Positions 16,853 to 24,795 of a DNA stretch of 50,085 nt are shown here, in pieces. The first letter of the stretch is position 1. Each line of letters starts with the position of its first letter. The translations under genes were made by a program, and so were the position numbers. This DNA is from an uncultured Clostridia bacterium (GTDB taxonomy: Bacteria; Bacillota; Clostridia; TANB77; CAG-508), in NCBI GenBank assembly GCA_947626885.1, contig CANQTX010000012.1:1-50085 (forward strand), in the 5' to 3' direction. Under the pieces are notes generated by a model. That model saw nothing but the letters and a program-made list of their open reading frames with translations. It made no database searches and was not told the origin of the DNA.

Positions 16853-17626
16853 TTATATTTCTTCAAAAGTGATACAATCTACTCGACCAGTTTTATTACT
16901 ATATGTAATACCTTTGCATTGAAATCGTTTCGTTTTTAGACTATATAAATAAGTTGACCAAATCGCTTTTGTCCATCCATTATTTTCAGCTAAAATTTCT
17001 TCTGTATTTTTTACTGTTTGTTTCATATTATTCGAATGTGCTAATAATTTATATAGCCCATCATTATGTTCCATATCTTCTTTTAAATGATGTTCTCCTG
17101 ATGCGTATTCTGTAGTATTAAGTGTATTGACTGTCAGATTTAATTTGCTTTCTAGGCTAAAAGATGTTAATTGCTTATCAGGATCAAAATCAAAAATATC
17201 TTTCATCTTCTCATCTACCGAATAAGATCCAAACATTTCTTGTTCTTTATATTTTCCTGGACTAACTTCTTTCATAGCATAAATTTGCAGACTTTCTTCT
17301 AAAGCGGTCTTCAGTGTAACAACTACATCAATTGAAAATTCATCACTATATTGATTGCCTTGTAAAAAACCATTTCCGTTTACATATTTTTCATTATTAC
17401 TTTTCGCTTTATTTAAACAAGAGATTACATCGACACCATACATCATTGTTTTATCATATACTTCATATTCTAAATTAAATTTAGCCAATTGCTCTGTTTG
17501 TAACTGCTCTTCTTGCTGCGTAGGTACATTACCCATATTCTTAAAAAAATACACAACCAAAGCAAATAATACCACTGCAAGTAGTGTACTACCAGCCATT
17601 ATAAGAGCTTTACTGGCATTTTCCAT
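16853..17626 (-). CDS. Leaderless pilin-like protein (MENA family)
   Basis: A 257-residue protein beginning MENASKALIMAGSTLLAVVL. After the single N-terminal helix comes a polar domain with YGVDVISCLNKAKSNNEKY and a C-terminus ending FQCKGITYSNKTGRVDCITF. That tail matches in pattern the tails of the 144- and 201-residue proteins. Two cysteines near the end could form a disulfide. It is the first filament-like gene downstream of the TadB-TadC-like membrane protein, 13 bp away, with an AGAGGAGGG site. The role is inferred. Confidence 0.75.
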   Translation of the reverse strand: MENASKALIMAGSTLLAVVLFALVVYFFKNMGNVPTQQEEQLQTEQLAKFNLEYEVYDKTMMYGVDVISCLNKAKSNNEKYVNGNGFLQGNQYSDEFSIDVVVTLKTALEESLQIYAMKEVSPGKYKEQEMFGSYSVDEKMKDIFDFDPDKQLTSFSLESKLNLTVNTLNTTEYASGEHHLKEDMEHNDGLYKLLAHSNNMKQTVKNTEEILAENNGWTKAIWSTYLYSLKTKRFQCKGITYSNKTGRVDCITFEEI

Positions 17627-17639
17627 ATACTCCCTCCTC

Positions 17640-19718
17640 TTACATCATAGAAGACATTGAAGTAAACGCATCTGACATACTTGTTAAACCTACATAACAT
17701 AATGGAATAATTAGATAGCCAACAAATAAACTAACCATTGGTGCAAATCCGATAACTTTTCCTATCATGGACTTTCTCGATATCATTCTTTCATTTGATT
17801 CTTTTCTTTTTTCTTGATGATATGCTCTTTCTGTATCTAGCTCATCAAAAGCCTCTCTAATTGGAATTTTTTCAACAGCAGCTTGCAAACTTTCAACAAT
17901 TCGAATTAATTGTTGAAAAGATATATCATTTTTTAAGTCTTCTAAAGCTTCCCATGGTCCACTTTCAAAGTTATTTACACATTTCGTTATAGGATCTTTA
18001 AAAATATTTGAATATCTCTCTAACCATTCCAAAATCATTTCTACATTTACTCTTTCAATTTTCATTAGCATTAAAATGATGGTTTGGAATTGCATTACTT
18101 CATTTTCCATATCCATTTGCCTCATAATTTTTTGGAAAATAAGCAACCACTCTGGTCCATAATATCCTAATATCATTATAACAAATGCCATTAATACTTC
18201 AAACCATTTTAGATATTGAGACTGAACAATTTGTAATTTCTCCCAAATTCTTTCTGTAATACTATCTAATTCTTTTTCTGTACTTTCTCCATATTCTTCA
18301 GATTCAGCTATTGCTTCACGTAATTCTTCTTGCGTTACATCTAAATCGTTTTTAAATTTATCAAGAAAAACATTGTCTTTTTTGGTTGTTTCTCTTGCTT
18401 TTTTCTCCTGAGATTCCGACATGTTTCCTAAAAGATTATAATCTGAGGTTGGCTCTGTATATTGATAATTAATCGTCATTTGATGGGCTTCTATAAAAAT
18501 AATTAAGGATATTACAAAAGCAATAACAGCTGCTACTAAACGATTAATATATAACCACTCCATTTTCAATTTTGAGGCAGAATCTTTTAATAGTTGTACA
18601 ATTTTTCGATATTCTTTTGTTCCATCTTTAGGAATAAACAAATCAACAAATTTTTTAATTGGTTTCTTTTTATATAACTTGGCTTGCCATGGGTTTTCCA
18701 TATTTTTAGCCACATTTACATTTCCATTATCTTTTAATTTTCTTGTTAACATATAACAAAGAAATGTCAAAATAATAATTCCTACTTGCACCAAAAAACC
18801 AACTGTTCCATTATAAAATTGAGAAGTAAAATTAAATTGTCCAATTGCCCAATTTTTTAATGTATCTAAAAATAAAATGGGTAAAGCTGCAATCATTGAT
18901 AAACTTTGAAATACATAATCTAACTTATCTCTTTTTAAAATTTCTATTTGCATTTCTTGCGTAATATTATTTAAATTCTTTAAATATAAAGAAGCACCAT
19001 CTTTGTCTTTTCTATCTCCAAATTCCTTTGTAAGATAAGATACACCTGCAAACTCTTTTAAAAAACTGTTTGGTGCTATATCATAATACTTTTCTAATTC
19101 GGTTTCAGGATCATCTGAAATTAATACTTCATGTATTTTTTCTGCTTGTCTACATACCTCTTTTAAATCTTCATTTTGCGCAACCTCATAAATGGCTTCT
19201 TCTACCATGTTGTATTCATGATATGCATGTCGAATTTCTGCAAAAAAATCAATTTGCTGTTTTAATAATTCATTATCTTTACTATCTACCATACCTGTAA
19301 TAATAGCTTCTACAATAAACATTTCAAATAATAATAATGTACACATTAATAAGAAATTACTTTTTGTAAATATAATAATAGCAGCAGTAAGTATAACAAC
19401 AGCAATAACTACTTTCAACATAATTTGTGCCACTTGTTTTCTTGTGATATATTCATCTTCTAAGTTAATAATTTCTAGCCTTCTTCTTAATTTTAAGGAA
19501 TATCGTCTAATAAAAGGTATTTTTAAACAATTAATGTAAAATTTTTGGTAAAAAATATCCATATTAAAAGAGGATTGTCTTGTACCTTCCACCAATTGTG
19601 CTACATATCTTGTTTCTTTAGACTTCATTTTATTATTAATAATTAAAAAAGCAACTACAATAATAGCAAATAGTCCTGCTACACCACCCATTAAATATAT
19701 TAATACTTGTTGTGACAT
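17640..19718 (-). CDS. Fused TadB-TadC-like inner-membrane platform protein
   Basis: At 692 residues this is about twice the size of a single Tad membrane protein. It contains two copies of a T2SS-F/TadC-like unit. The first runs over about residues 1-330 (helices near 5-27, 100-125, 125-145, 265-285 and 300-320). The second runs over about 350-692 (helices near 390-410, 515-535 and 660-680). The cytoplasmic segments between them carry the acidic helical pattern seen in GspF domains. In canonical Tad systems TadB and TadC are separate and together form the membrane platform driven by TadA; here they appear to be one polypeptide. It follows the ATPase gene by 35 bp. The fusion call is from pattern, not alignment. 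Confidence 0.75.
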   Translation of the reverse strand: MSQQVLIYLMGGVAGLFAIIVVAFLIINNKMKSKETRYVAQLVEGTRQSSFNMDIFYQKFYINCLKIPFIRRYSLKLRRRLEIINLEDEYITRKQVAQIMLKVVIAVVILTAAIIIFTKSNFLLMCTLLLFEMFIVEAIITGMVDSKDNELLKQQIDFFAEIRHAYHEYNMVEEAIYEVAQNEDLKEVCRQAEKIHEVLISDDPETELEKYYDIAPNSFLKEFAGVSYLTKEFGDRKDKDGASLYLKNLNNITQEMQIEILKRDKLDYVFQSLSMIAALPILFLDTLKNWAIGQFNFTSQFYNGTVGFLVQVGIIILTFLCYMLTRKLKDNGNVNVAKNMENPWQAKLYKKKPIKKFVDLFIPKDGTKEYRKIVQLLKDSASKLKMEWLYINRLVAAVIAFVISLIIFIEAHQMTINYQYTEPTSDYNLLGNMSESQEKKARETTKKDNVFLDKFKNDLDVTQEELREAIAESEEYGESTEKELDSITERIWEKLQIVQSQYLKWFEVLMAFVIMILGYYGPEWLLIFQKIMRQMDMENEVMQFQTIILMLMKIERVNVEMILEWLERYSNIFKDPITKCVNNFESGPWEALEDLKNDISFQQLIRIVESLQAAVEKIPIREAFDELDTERAYHQEKRKESNERMISRKSMIGKVIGFAPMVSLFVGYLIIPLCYVGLTSMSDAFTSMSSMM

Positions 19719-19753
19719 TTATGCATTTCCACCTCACCTTCTAAAAGGGATCT

Positions 19754-20815
19754 TTATTCTTCTTCATCTTCTAAATCAATTCCGTTTAATATTGATGATA
19801 CACCAGATGATGGTTTTGTTCGTTTTGTACCACTACCATTAGAAGATGTTTCGTTTGCTGTTTTATTTGTTTTAGCTGTTTCTTTTCTTGCAGTTTCACT
19901 TACTTTTGAAACTACTTCTCTTGATACATTTTTTTTCATAGCTAATTTTTTAGCTTTTACTTCTTCCAAAGGTTCTGAATTCACTGGTTTAGCAGATGTT
20001 TGAATAGTATCTGTTGGTATTGGTTTTTGTTCTGAGAATAATTCTGTATCTCCTTCAGTATATGCAATTTGTTTAGGAGGCTTTATGCCCCACACTCTTT
20101 GCAAAAATGCATCAAATTTTACTACATCTGCCTCATCCATATTGTTTCTCATTTCTCGAATATTCTGATCTGAAATAGGATTTGTTAATACATAACTATC
20201 ATCAGAAAATTCTAAGATGTTACGATATTTATATAATTCTCTATTGGTTGATTTAGAAAAATAAATGGTTGCATTATCAAAAAACTTATCAAATTTTCCT
20301 TCTAATGTTTTTTCTTTTCTATGGTCAAAAGTATATTCATTTTTTTCTTCTACCGGTATACATTCTGTAATTCTTTCTATGTAACGTCTTCCTCTAAAAT
20401 CTTTTACCAAGTGAATATCAAAATTTAAAACTTGAACTACTTGTTCTTCTGCTGTTTTTTCATCTTTAAATACACCTGCTCTTAACATAGAGTTACGTAA
20501 TGCTGTCACTAAGTTAGGGAATGTTTTTGCGTGGTGAGTAAATAAAGTAAATTTAGAAGCAACCTGTGCTGATTGAATCATCCAAGATGCTACGGGGTCA
20601 GTTGCAACCTCACCAATGATATTAACAGAACCATCAGTTTTCTTCTGAACATCCAAACATTCTTGTCCAGAAATTGTTTCTGTTTCACGCATTGATAAAA
20701 TATTTCTTGTTGGATATATTTTTCTTAAATGCAACTCAAATGCTGTTTCTGTAATACGCAAGTTCATTGTTTCATAAATATTTTCAATCATTGCCATAAG
20801 CATAGTTGTTTTTCC
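19754..20815 (-). CDS. CpaF/TadA-like secretion ATPase, C-terminal part after frameshift
   Basis: This is the continuation of the ATPase whose N-terminal part is encoded at 20784-21962; the two frames overlap in the Walker A region. In this frame the sequence begins GKTTMLMAMIENIYETMNLR. It continues with an Asp-box region (RNILSMRETETISGQE), Walker B (VNIIGEVATDP) and a His box (FTHHAKTFPNLVTALR). A long Ser/Thr/Lys-rich tail closes it. A +1 shift at the CGG codon at 20816-20814 would join it to the upstream frame to make one protein of about 735 residues. An independent start exists only inside Walker A and would give an inactive protein, so the joined product is the likely functional one. 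It powers the Tad-like system. Confidence 0.85.
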   Translation of the reverse strand, partial: GKTTMLMAMIENIYETMNLRITETAFELHLRKIYPTRNILSMRETETISGQECLDVQKKTDGSVNIIGEVATDPVASWMIQSAQVASKFTLFTHHAKTFPNLVTALRNSMLRAGVFKDEKTAEEQVVQVLNFDIHLVKDFRGRRYIERITECIPVEEKNEYTFDHRKEKTLEGKFDKFFDNATIYFSKSTNRELYKYRNILEFSDDSYVLTNPISDQNIREMRNNMDEADVVKFDAFLQRVWGIKPPKQIAYTEGDTELFSEQKPIPTDTIQTSAKPVNSEPLEEVKAKKLAMKKNVSREVVSKVSETARKETAKTNKTANETSSNGSGTKRTKPSSGVSSILNGIDLEDEEE

Positions 20816-21962
20816 GACAACCTTGCTCACCTGTCAAAGCTATAATTCTTGCACCTTTTACAAGATATTTTAATAATTCAATAGTATCTTCTTTTCCATC
20901 AAACCTAACAATTTGTTCTAGTGTAGCTCTCTTTACGTCAAATTTTCTTACAAAGAATGCCCATGTTTCAGACATACTTGGTCTAACAACAACAACACGA
21001 GAACCATCTTTCATTTCATTAATTTTATAACCATTTGTATCAGATAATTGTCCTGGATTGTTGTATTTATAAATATTCTGGCATACTCTTTTTAATTCTG
21101 CTTCTGTACCAAAAGACAAAAATGCTAATCGAATAGATTTACCTTGGAAAAATATCCATATAGCATCACAAGCTCTAGGTACTTTTGATTCCATAGCTTG
21201 TTTTAAATAGTCACTATCTGTTTGTGCTACTTGACTTAAGAAAGATTCTGGAAGACCAGATGTACCACCAGAAACACCATCTATATTCATATCTCTAATT
21301 TCATCAATACTGCTGTATCCTTTATATTGCTGATAGATTCTTTGAACAACTATCTCTAATTTATCTCTAAAAGTTAACTCTATATGTTCTGCATCATAAA
21401 TATCATGAATCTCATCGGCTGTAATTACATAACATGGTTTTGATTCACCCTCAACATATTTTAATGTTGCTAAATTGTATTTTTTTATTAGTTCTGTTAA
21501 CGCTTCATAAGCAAAATTCTTTTTATATTCATGAATTAAAATATCAAATTTATCTTGTGCTGTTAATAATGATGGCGTATCAAAAGAAATTGCTTTAGAT
21601 ATATTGGTTTCATCAACACCGTATTCTTTTGATAATAAATCATATATCAATTCTTTAACATATTTTTTATCATTTACATCTCCATAAGTACATCCTTTTA
21701 AGGCTTTTTTTAGCTCATACTTTTTTGCTTTTCTTCTCTTTAGCTCTTCTTCTGATAAACCAATATCATAAAGATTGATTTTCGTAATTTCATCTAATCT
21801 TGTTTTAACAAATTTGATCATTTTCTCTAAAGTATACGTTTTATCATCTACTTCTACTTGCTCTTCAACAATTTCTTCTTTATTTTTTTTAATCATATGT
21901 ACTATTGTAGCAATAGCAATAACAACAATAGCAAAAATTAAAGCCATATTTGTAATATTCAT
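20784..21962 (-). CDS. CpaF/TadA-like secretion ATPase, N-terminal part before frameshift
   Basis: This part is 392 residues as read. It begins with a membrane helix (MALIFAIVVIAIATIVHMI), which is unusual for a CpaF-type ATPase, then a charged linker and the N-terminal CpaF/VirB11-like domain (about residues 160-370). It reaches the start of Walker A as LTGEQGC and then runs out of frame for ten residues to a TGA at 20786-20784. One base too many (C at 20816) explains this, because without it the motif reads GEQGCGKTT and continues in the 19754-20815 frame. The start at 21962 lies in a hairpin with the ribosome binding site in its loop. It is either a programmed +1 shift, a mutation or an assembly error. 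Confidence 0.85.
   Translation of the reverse strand: MNITNMALIFAIVVIAIATIVHMIKKNKEEIVEEQVEVDDKTYTLEKMIKFVKTRLDEITKINLYDIGLSEEELKRRKAKKYELKKALKGCTYGDVNDKKYVKELIYDLLSKEYGVDETNISKAISFDTPSLLTAQDKFDILIHEYKKNFAYEALTELIKKYNLATLKYVEGESKPCYVITADEIHDIYDAEHIELTFRDKLEIVVQRIYQQYKGYSSIDEIRDMNIDGVSGGTSGLPESFLSQVAQTDSDYLKQAMESKVPRACDAIWIFFQGKSIRLAFLSFGTEAELKRVCQNIYKYNNPGQLSDTNGYKINEMKDGSRVVVVRPSMSETWAFFVRKFDVKRATLEQIVRFDGKEDTIELLKYLVKGARIIALTGEQGCRKNNYAYGND
20814..20819 (-). other. +1 frameshift site TGT-CGG in Walker A
   Basis: On the minus strand the frame reads GGT TGT CGG AAA. Skipping the C at 20816 gives GGT TGT GGA AAA ACA ACT, encoding GCGKTT and restoring the P-loop lysine. The shift codon CGG is the only in-frame CGG I could find in the window outside the foreign-looking gene at 5113. 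Confidence 0.8.
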
Positions 21963-21983
21963 TTAAAGGCTCCTCCCTTTAAA
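21962..21983 (-). promoter_or_regulatory. Hairpin around the ATPase ribosome binding site
   Basis: An 8 bp perfect stem (21962-21969 with 21976-21983, TTTAAAGG/CCTTTAAA) has the 6-base loop GAGGAG. The loop is the Shine-Dalgarno sequence, and the A of the start codon is the last base of the stem. In the transcript this would limit access of the ribosome to the CpaF-like ATPase start. Confidence 0.6.
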
Positions 21984-21987
21984 ACTT

Positions 21988-22824
21988 TTAGGTTTTGTAT
22001 TTTAATTCTTCCAATTTATATATAATTTTTTTGCAAGAAAAATCAACTGCTTTGATAAATTCAGAATTTTTATCTTGTGTTGCTGTAGACAATCTTGTTT
22101 TCAAAAAAAAGTTTGCTACACCAGACTCTGAAGCACATTCCATATAACTACAATTATAAGGAATCGTCGCAATCTCTCTTCTTGCTCCAATATATCGCGT
22201 AACATTTTTTACATTATATTTCGAATTATCATCTGAATTTGTTAATAGTGGTATTACATTTCCTTTTTTCAATATCTCTTGGGATTGTATTTGCTCCATA
22301 TATTTATCAATTTTTCTTAAATTTTGTGTGAAAGTATATACAATAATATGAGAAGTTTCCAATAACATTTTAGTACTTTCTTTTCTTAATGTTTTCGCTA
22401 AGTCCACAAAAACCAAATCATAATATTTATTGGCAGTATGTAATAAATCTTTATATAACATAATTGATTTCTCATAACTTTCATAAACTTCCGTTTTTAA
22501 TCCACATAAAACATCTAAACGATTTTTTAACACTACTCGTGTAAAATTTGGAATAATTTCAGGAGTAGCTTTATTACTTGCCACTGCACTTACTAGCCCT
22601 TCCGCACCAGATGCAATATCTATTTTTCCTTTATTTAATAAGTTTGCTCCCTTTGCATTAGTTTTTTTCCAAAAACATCTTTCTAAAGTATCATCTGAGA
22701 AAGTGGCATCCACAACTAAAATTCTATAGTTATGTTCTATAGCCATATAAGTAGCTATAGCAAGCATTGATAAAGTTTGTGCTGTTTCTTTTCTATCTCC
22801 ACTCCAAAAGCCAACAATAGCCAT
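21988..22824 (-). CDS. CpaE/TadZ-like MinD-family protein with degenerate P-loop
   Basis: A 278-residue protein with the overall layout of ParA/MinD-type ATPases. The beta1-P-loop region is AIVGFWSGDRKETAQTLSML, then ILVVDATFSDDTLE, then LVFVDLAK. The Walker A sequence SGDRKET deviates from KGGxGKT but keeps a lysine, so nucleotide binding is uncertain. CpaE/TadZ proteins localise the Tad apparatus and often have degenerate P-loops. It stands immediately upstream of the CpaF-like ATPase, 25 bp away, the usual neighbour of CpaE. A paralogue follows upstream (22841-23533). The family call is moderate; the neighbours support it. Confidence 0.7.
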   Translation of the reverse strand: MAIVGFWSGDRKETAQTLSMLAIATYMAIEHNYRILVVDATFSDDTLERCFWKKTNAKGANLLNKGKIDIASGAEGLVSAVASNKATPEIIPNFTRVVLKNRLDVLCGLKTEVYESYEKSIMLYKDLLHTANKYYDLVFVDLAKTLRKESTKMLLETSHIIVYTFTQNLRKIDKYMEQIQSQEILKKGNVIPLLTNSDDNSKYNVKNVTRYIGARREIATIPYNCSYMECASESGVANFFLKTRLSTATQDKNSEFIKAVDFSCKKIIYKLEELKYKT

Positions 22825-22840
22825 TTATTTTCCCTCCAGT

Positions 22841-23533
22841 CTAACTGTTTTTCTCAATTATCTTTACAGCTTTTTTAATATCATTTTGATTCATTTTTGA
22901 AATTTCTTCTGCTATATACATTAAACTGTCCATATATTGCATACTCAATCCTTTTAATCGAATTCTAGAAGTTCTTTGGTTTGCAAAGATAACATTTTGA
23001 TCTCCTAATTCAAATGGAAAATAAATAATTTCACTATTCCATTTTATTTTTAATCCAGAAGAAAGGTGATTTAAATATTGATCTTCTTCAAGTAACATCT
23101 CTTTTGTAAATAATACTTTTGTCATTTCTATTGGGGATTGAAGACGCCTAAATACTTGCAATCCTCTTCTTAAGCAATATATATCAAAAGAAGTAACAAA
23201 ATAATGTGTATCTTGAGGAGTTATTTGAAATGCTTCATAACCTCTCGCAGTATCTATATCTAGTAAAGCATAATCATAATCTACATTTTGACCATTGAAA
23301 TTTTGAGATTGTTTTATTTGTTCAAAATTTTCAAATCCAATGGCAACATCTATTTTTTCAAAGGTAGTTATATATTGTTTTAATGGTTTTATAGCAGGAA
23401 TAATATACCTAGATTTTTGTAATACTGTTGTATCAATTAAAATCGTTTTTTTTCCTAAAACAGTTAAAATTTTAGCTATATATATTAGCATATCTGTTTT
23501 ATCATAGCTTCCTACAAATGCTATTTTTTCCAT
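22841..23533 (-). CDS. Second MinD/CpaE-like protein
   Basis: A 230-residue protein with a ParA/MinD-like start (MEKIAFVGSYDKTDMLIYIA), a following strand ILIDTTVLQKSRYII and YALLDIDTARGYEAF. The P-loop GSYDKTD keeps Lys-Thr but lacks the usual glycines. It is probably a degenerate paralogue of the 278-residue protein downstream; the two may form a heterodimer. It lies between the CpaB-like gene and the other CpaE-like gene with gaps of about 16 bp. The function is inferred from position. Confidence 0.65.
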   Translation of the reverse strand: MEKIAFVGSYDKTDMLIYIAKILTVLGKKTILIDTTVLQKSRYIIPAIKPLKQYITTFEKIDVAIGFENFEQIKQSQNFNGQNVDYDYALLDIDTARGYEAFQITPQDTHYFVTSFDIYCLRRGLQVFRRLQSPIEMTKVLFTKEMLLEEDQYLNHLSSGLKIKWNSEIIYFPFELGDQNVIFANQRTSRIRLKGLSMQYMDSLMYIAEEISKMNQNDIKKAVKIIEKNS

Positions 23534-23550
23534 AACTTCCTCCTATAGTC

Positions 23551-24528
23551 TTATTGAACGCCTATATCTTCTGTTCCTTCCAAAGCACTCACATATTCTT
23601 CTCTTGCTGCTTGCACTTTTGAATTTTCTTCTTGATTTCCTGATTCTACAGCTGATGGCATATTAGCTCTTTCCGCATCCAAAGCTGGCTCAATATGTTC
23701 ATTTCTTTGTCCTGCTTGTGCAAAGTCGTTTGCATAATATCTATCTACTAAAGCTTTCTTAGCATCTTCTACAATATTAGGGTTAGCATCTATCAAAGAT
23801 AATACTTTACTGCTTACTGGATAAGTAGGTTCTGCTGCTTGTTGCATACCTGGTTCTGCATATTTTGATGCATAAATTTTAGAACCTGTCATGGTATATG
23901 CTTCTACAATAGCATTTCCCAAAGTTAAAATTTCATCTTCTGACATTTTTAGCCAAATGCCAGTTTCTGTTGTTGCCTCAACCTTTTTCTTGCTAATAAC
24001 AATATAATCTTCACCTGTTGGAATAGAATATCGAATATCTATATAGTCACCATTTTTTAATTGAGATGGTAATAGAATCATATTATATTCAACAATTCTT
24101 TGATCATCTGTAGTAGGGTTATCTACTTCTTCTATCATATCTTTTGTTACAATTGTTCCAGCTGGTACTGAAACTTTTATAATAACTTCTTTTTGTCTTT
24201 CAGATCCATCATCATTATATTTAGTAACAGGATTTCCTTCCGCATCATAAAATAAAAAATCATCATCAGATACAATTTGATCACTTGGCACAGTTGTTTG
24301 AACAGTGGAAGTTATAAAAGATTCCATAGTGACCTTTTCCCCAGATTCTAAATTATCAGCAGCAACTAATACTTTCATTTGCCTTTTCTCTATTTGTTCT
24401 TTTGCTTCTTTAATACTTTTTATTTGATATAACAATGCTAACACAACTAGAGCCATAATAACAAGAGCTACTAAAAAACCTATTAAAAATGAATTTCTAG
24501 CCCTTCTTTGCATTGGATTTACTGGCAT
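23551..24528 (-). CDS. CpaB/RcpC-like SAF-domain pilus assembly protein
   Basis: A 325-residue protein with one N-terminal membrane helix (SFLIGFLVALVIMALVVLALL) and then a SAF domain (VLVAADNLESGEKVTMESF). A linker follows and a second conserved part including VPAGTIVTKDMIEEV and LKNGDYIDIRYSIPTGEDYI, matching CpaB/RcpC. In Tad systems CpaB supports the assembly machinery outside the membrane. Here there is no outer membrane or secretin. It is the first gene of the operon, with a promoter upstream at 24607-24635. Its C-terminus is a charged tail (about residues 265-325) with no recognisable domain. Confidence 0.85.
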   Translation of the reverse strand: MPVNPMQRRARNSFLIGFLVALVIMALVVLALLYQIKSIKEAKEQIEKRQMKVLVAADNLESGEKVTMESFITSTVQTTVPSDQIVSDDDFLFYDAEGNPVTKYNDDGSERQKEVIIKVSVPAGTIVTKDMIEEVDNPTTDDQRIVEYNMILLPSQLKNGDYIDIRYSIPTGEDYIVISKKKVEATTETGIWLKMSEDEILTLGNAIVEAYTMTGSKIYASKYAEPGMQQAAEPTYPVSSKVLSLIDANPNIVEDAKKALVDRYYANDFAQAGQRNEHIEPALDAERANMPSAVESGNQEENSKVQAAREEYVSALEGTEDIGVQ

Positions 24529-24606
24529 AACAAACTCCTCCTTGAATCTATTGATAAAAAATTTTCCTTTAATTTTTGATATTATCTCAAATTATCATTT
24601 TATTTA

Positions 24607-24635
24607 ATTTTACAACACCAGCACCCAAAAATCAA
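24607..24635 (-). promoter_or_regulatory. Promoter of the Tad-like operon
   Basis: Minus-strand TTGATT (24635-24630) and TAAAAT (24612-24607) lie 17 bp apart, about 80 bp before the cpaB-like start at 24528. A good candidate for driving all genes down to about 16195. Confidence 0.65.
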
Positions 24636-24715
24636 CATTTTTCACGCATGTAATAGAAACTTAAATGAATTGTAATGTAATTGTTACAGAAGGGTTTGCA
24701 AGTTTTTTTATATCA

Positions 24716-24766
24716 AAAAAAGATACTTTTTTCCTCTTTTTAATGAGGGAATTTTGTATCTTTTTT
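24716..24766 (-). terminator. Terminator of the HAD gene
   Basis: AAAAAAGATAC (24716-24726) pairs with GTATCTTTTTT (24756-24766), with a small inner CCTC/GAGG stem. It lies past the HAD gene stop and isolates it from the pilus operon. Confidence 0.8.
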
Positions 24767-24795
24767 CATTGCATTTTTCTTATTCGTAATTTATT

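Noticed and set aside
19754..21962. Two separate ATPase genes
   Set aside because: The second frame starts inside Walker A with no ribosome binding site; the two parts form one CpaF-like protein.
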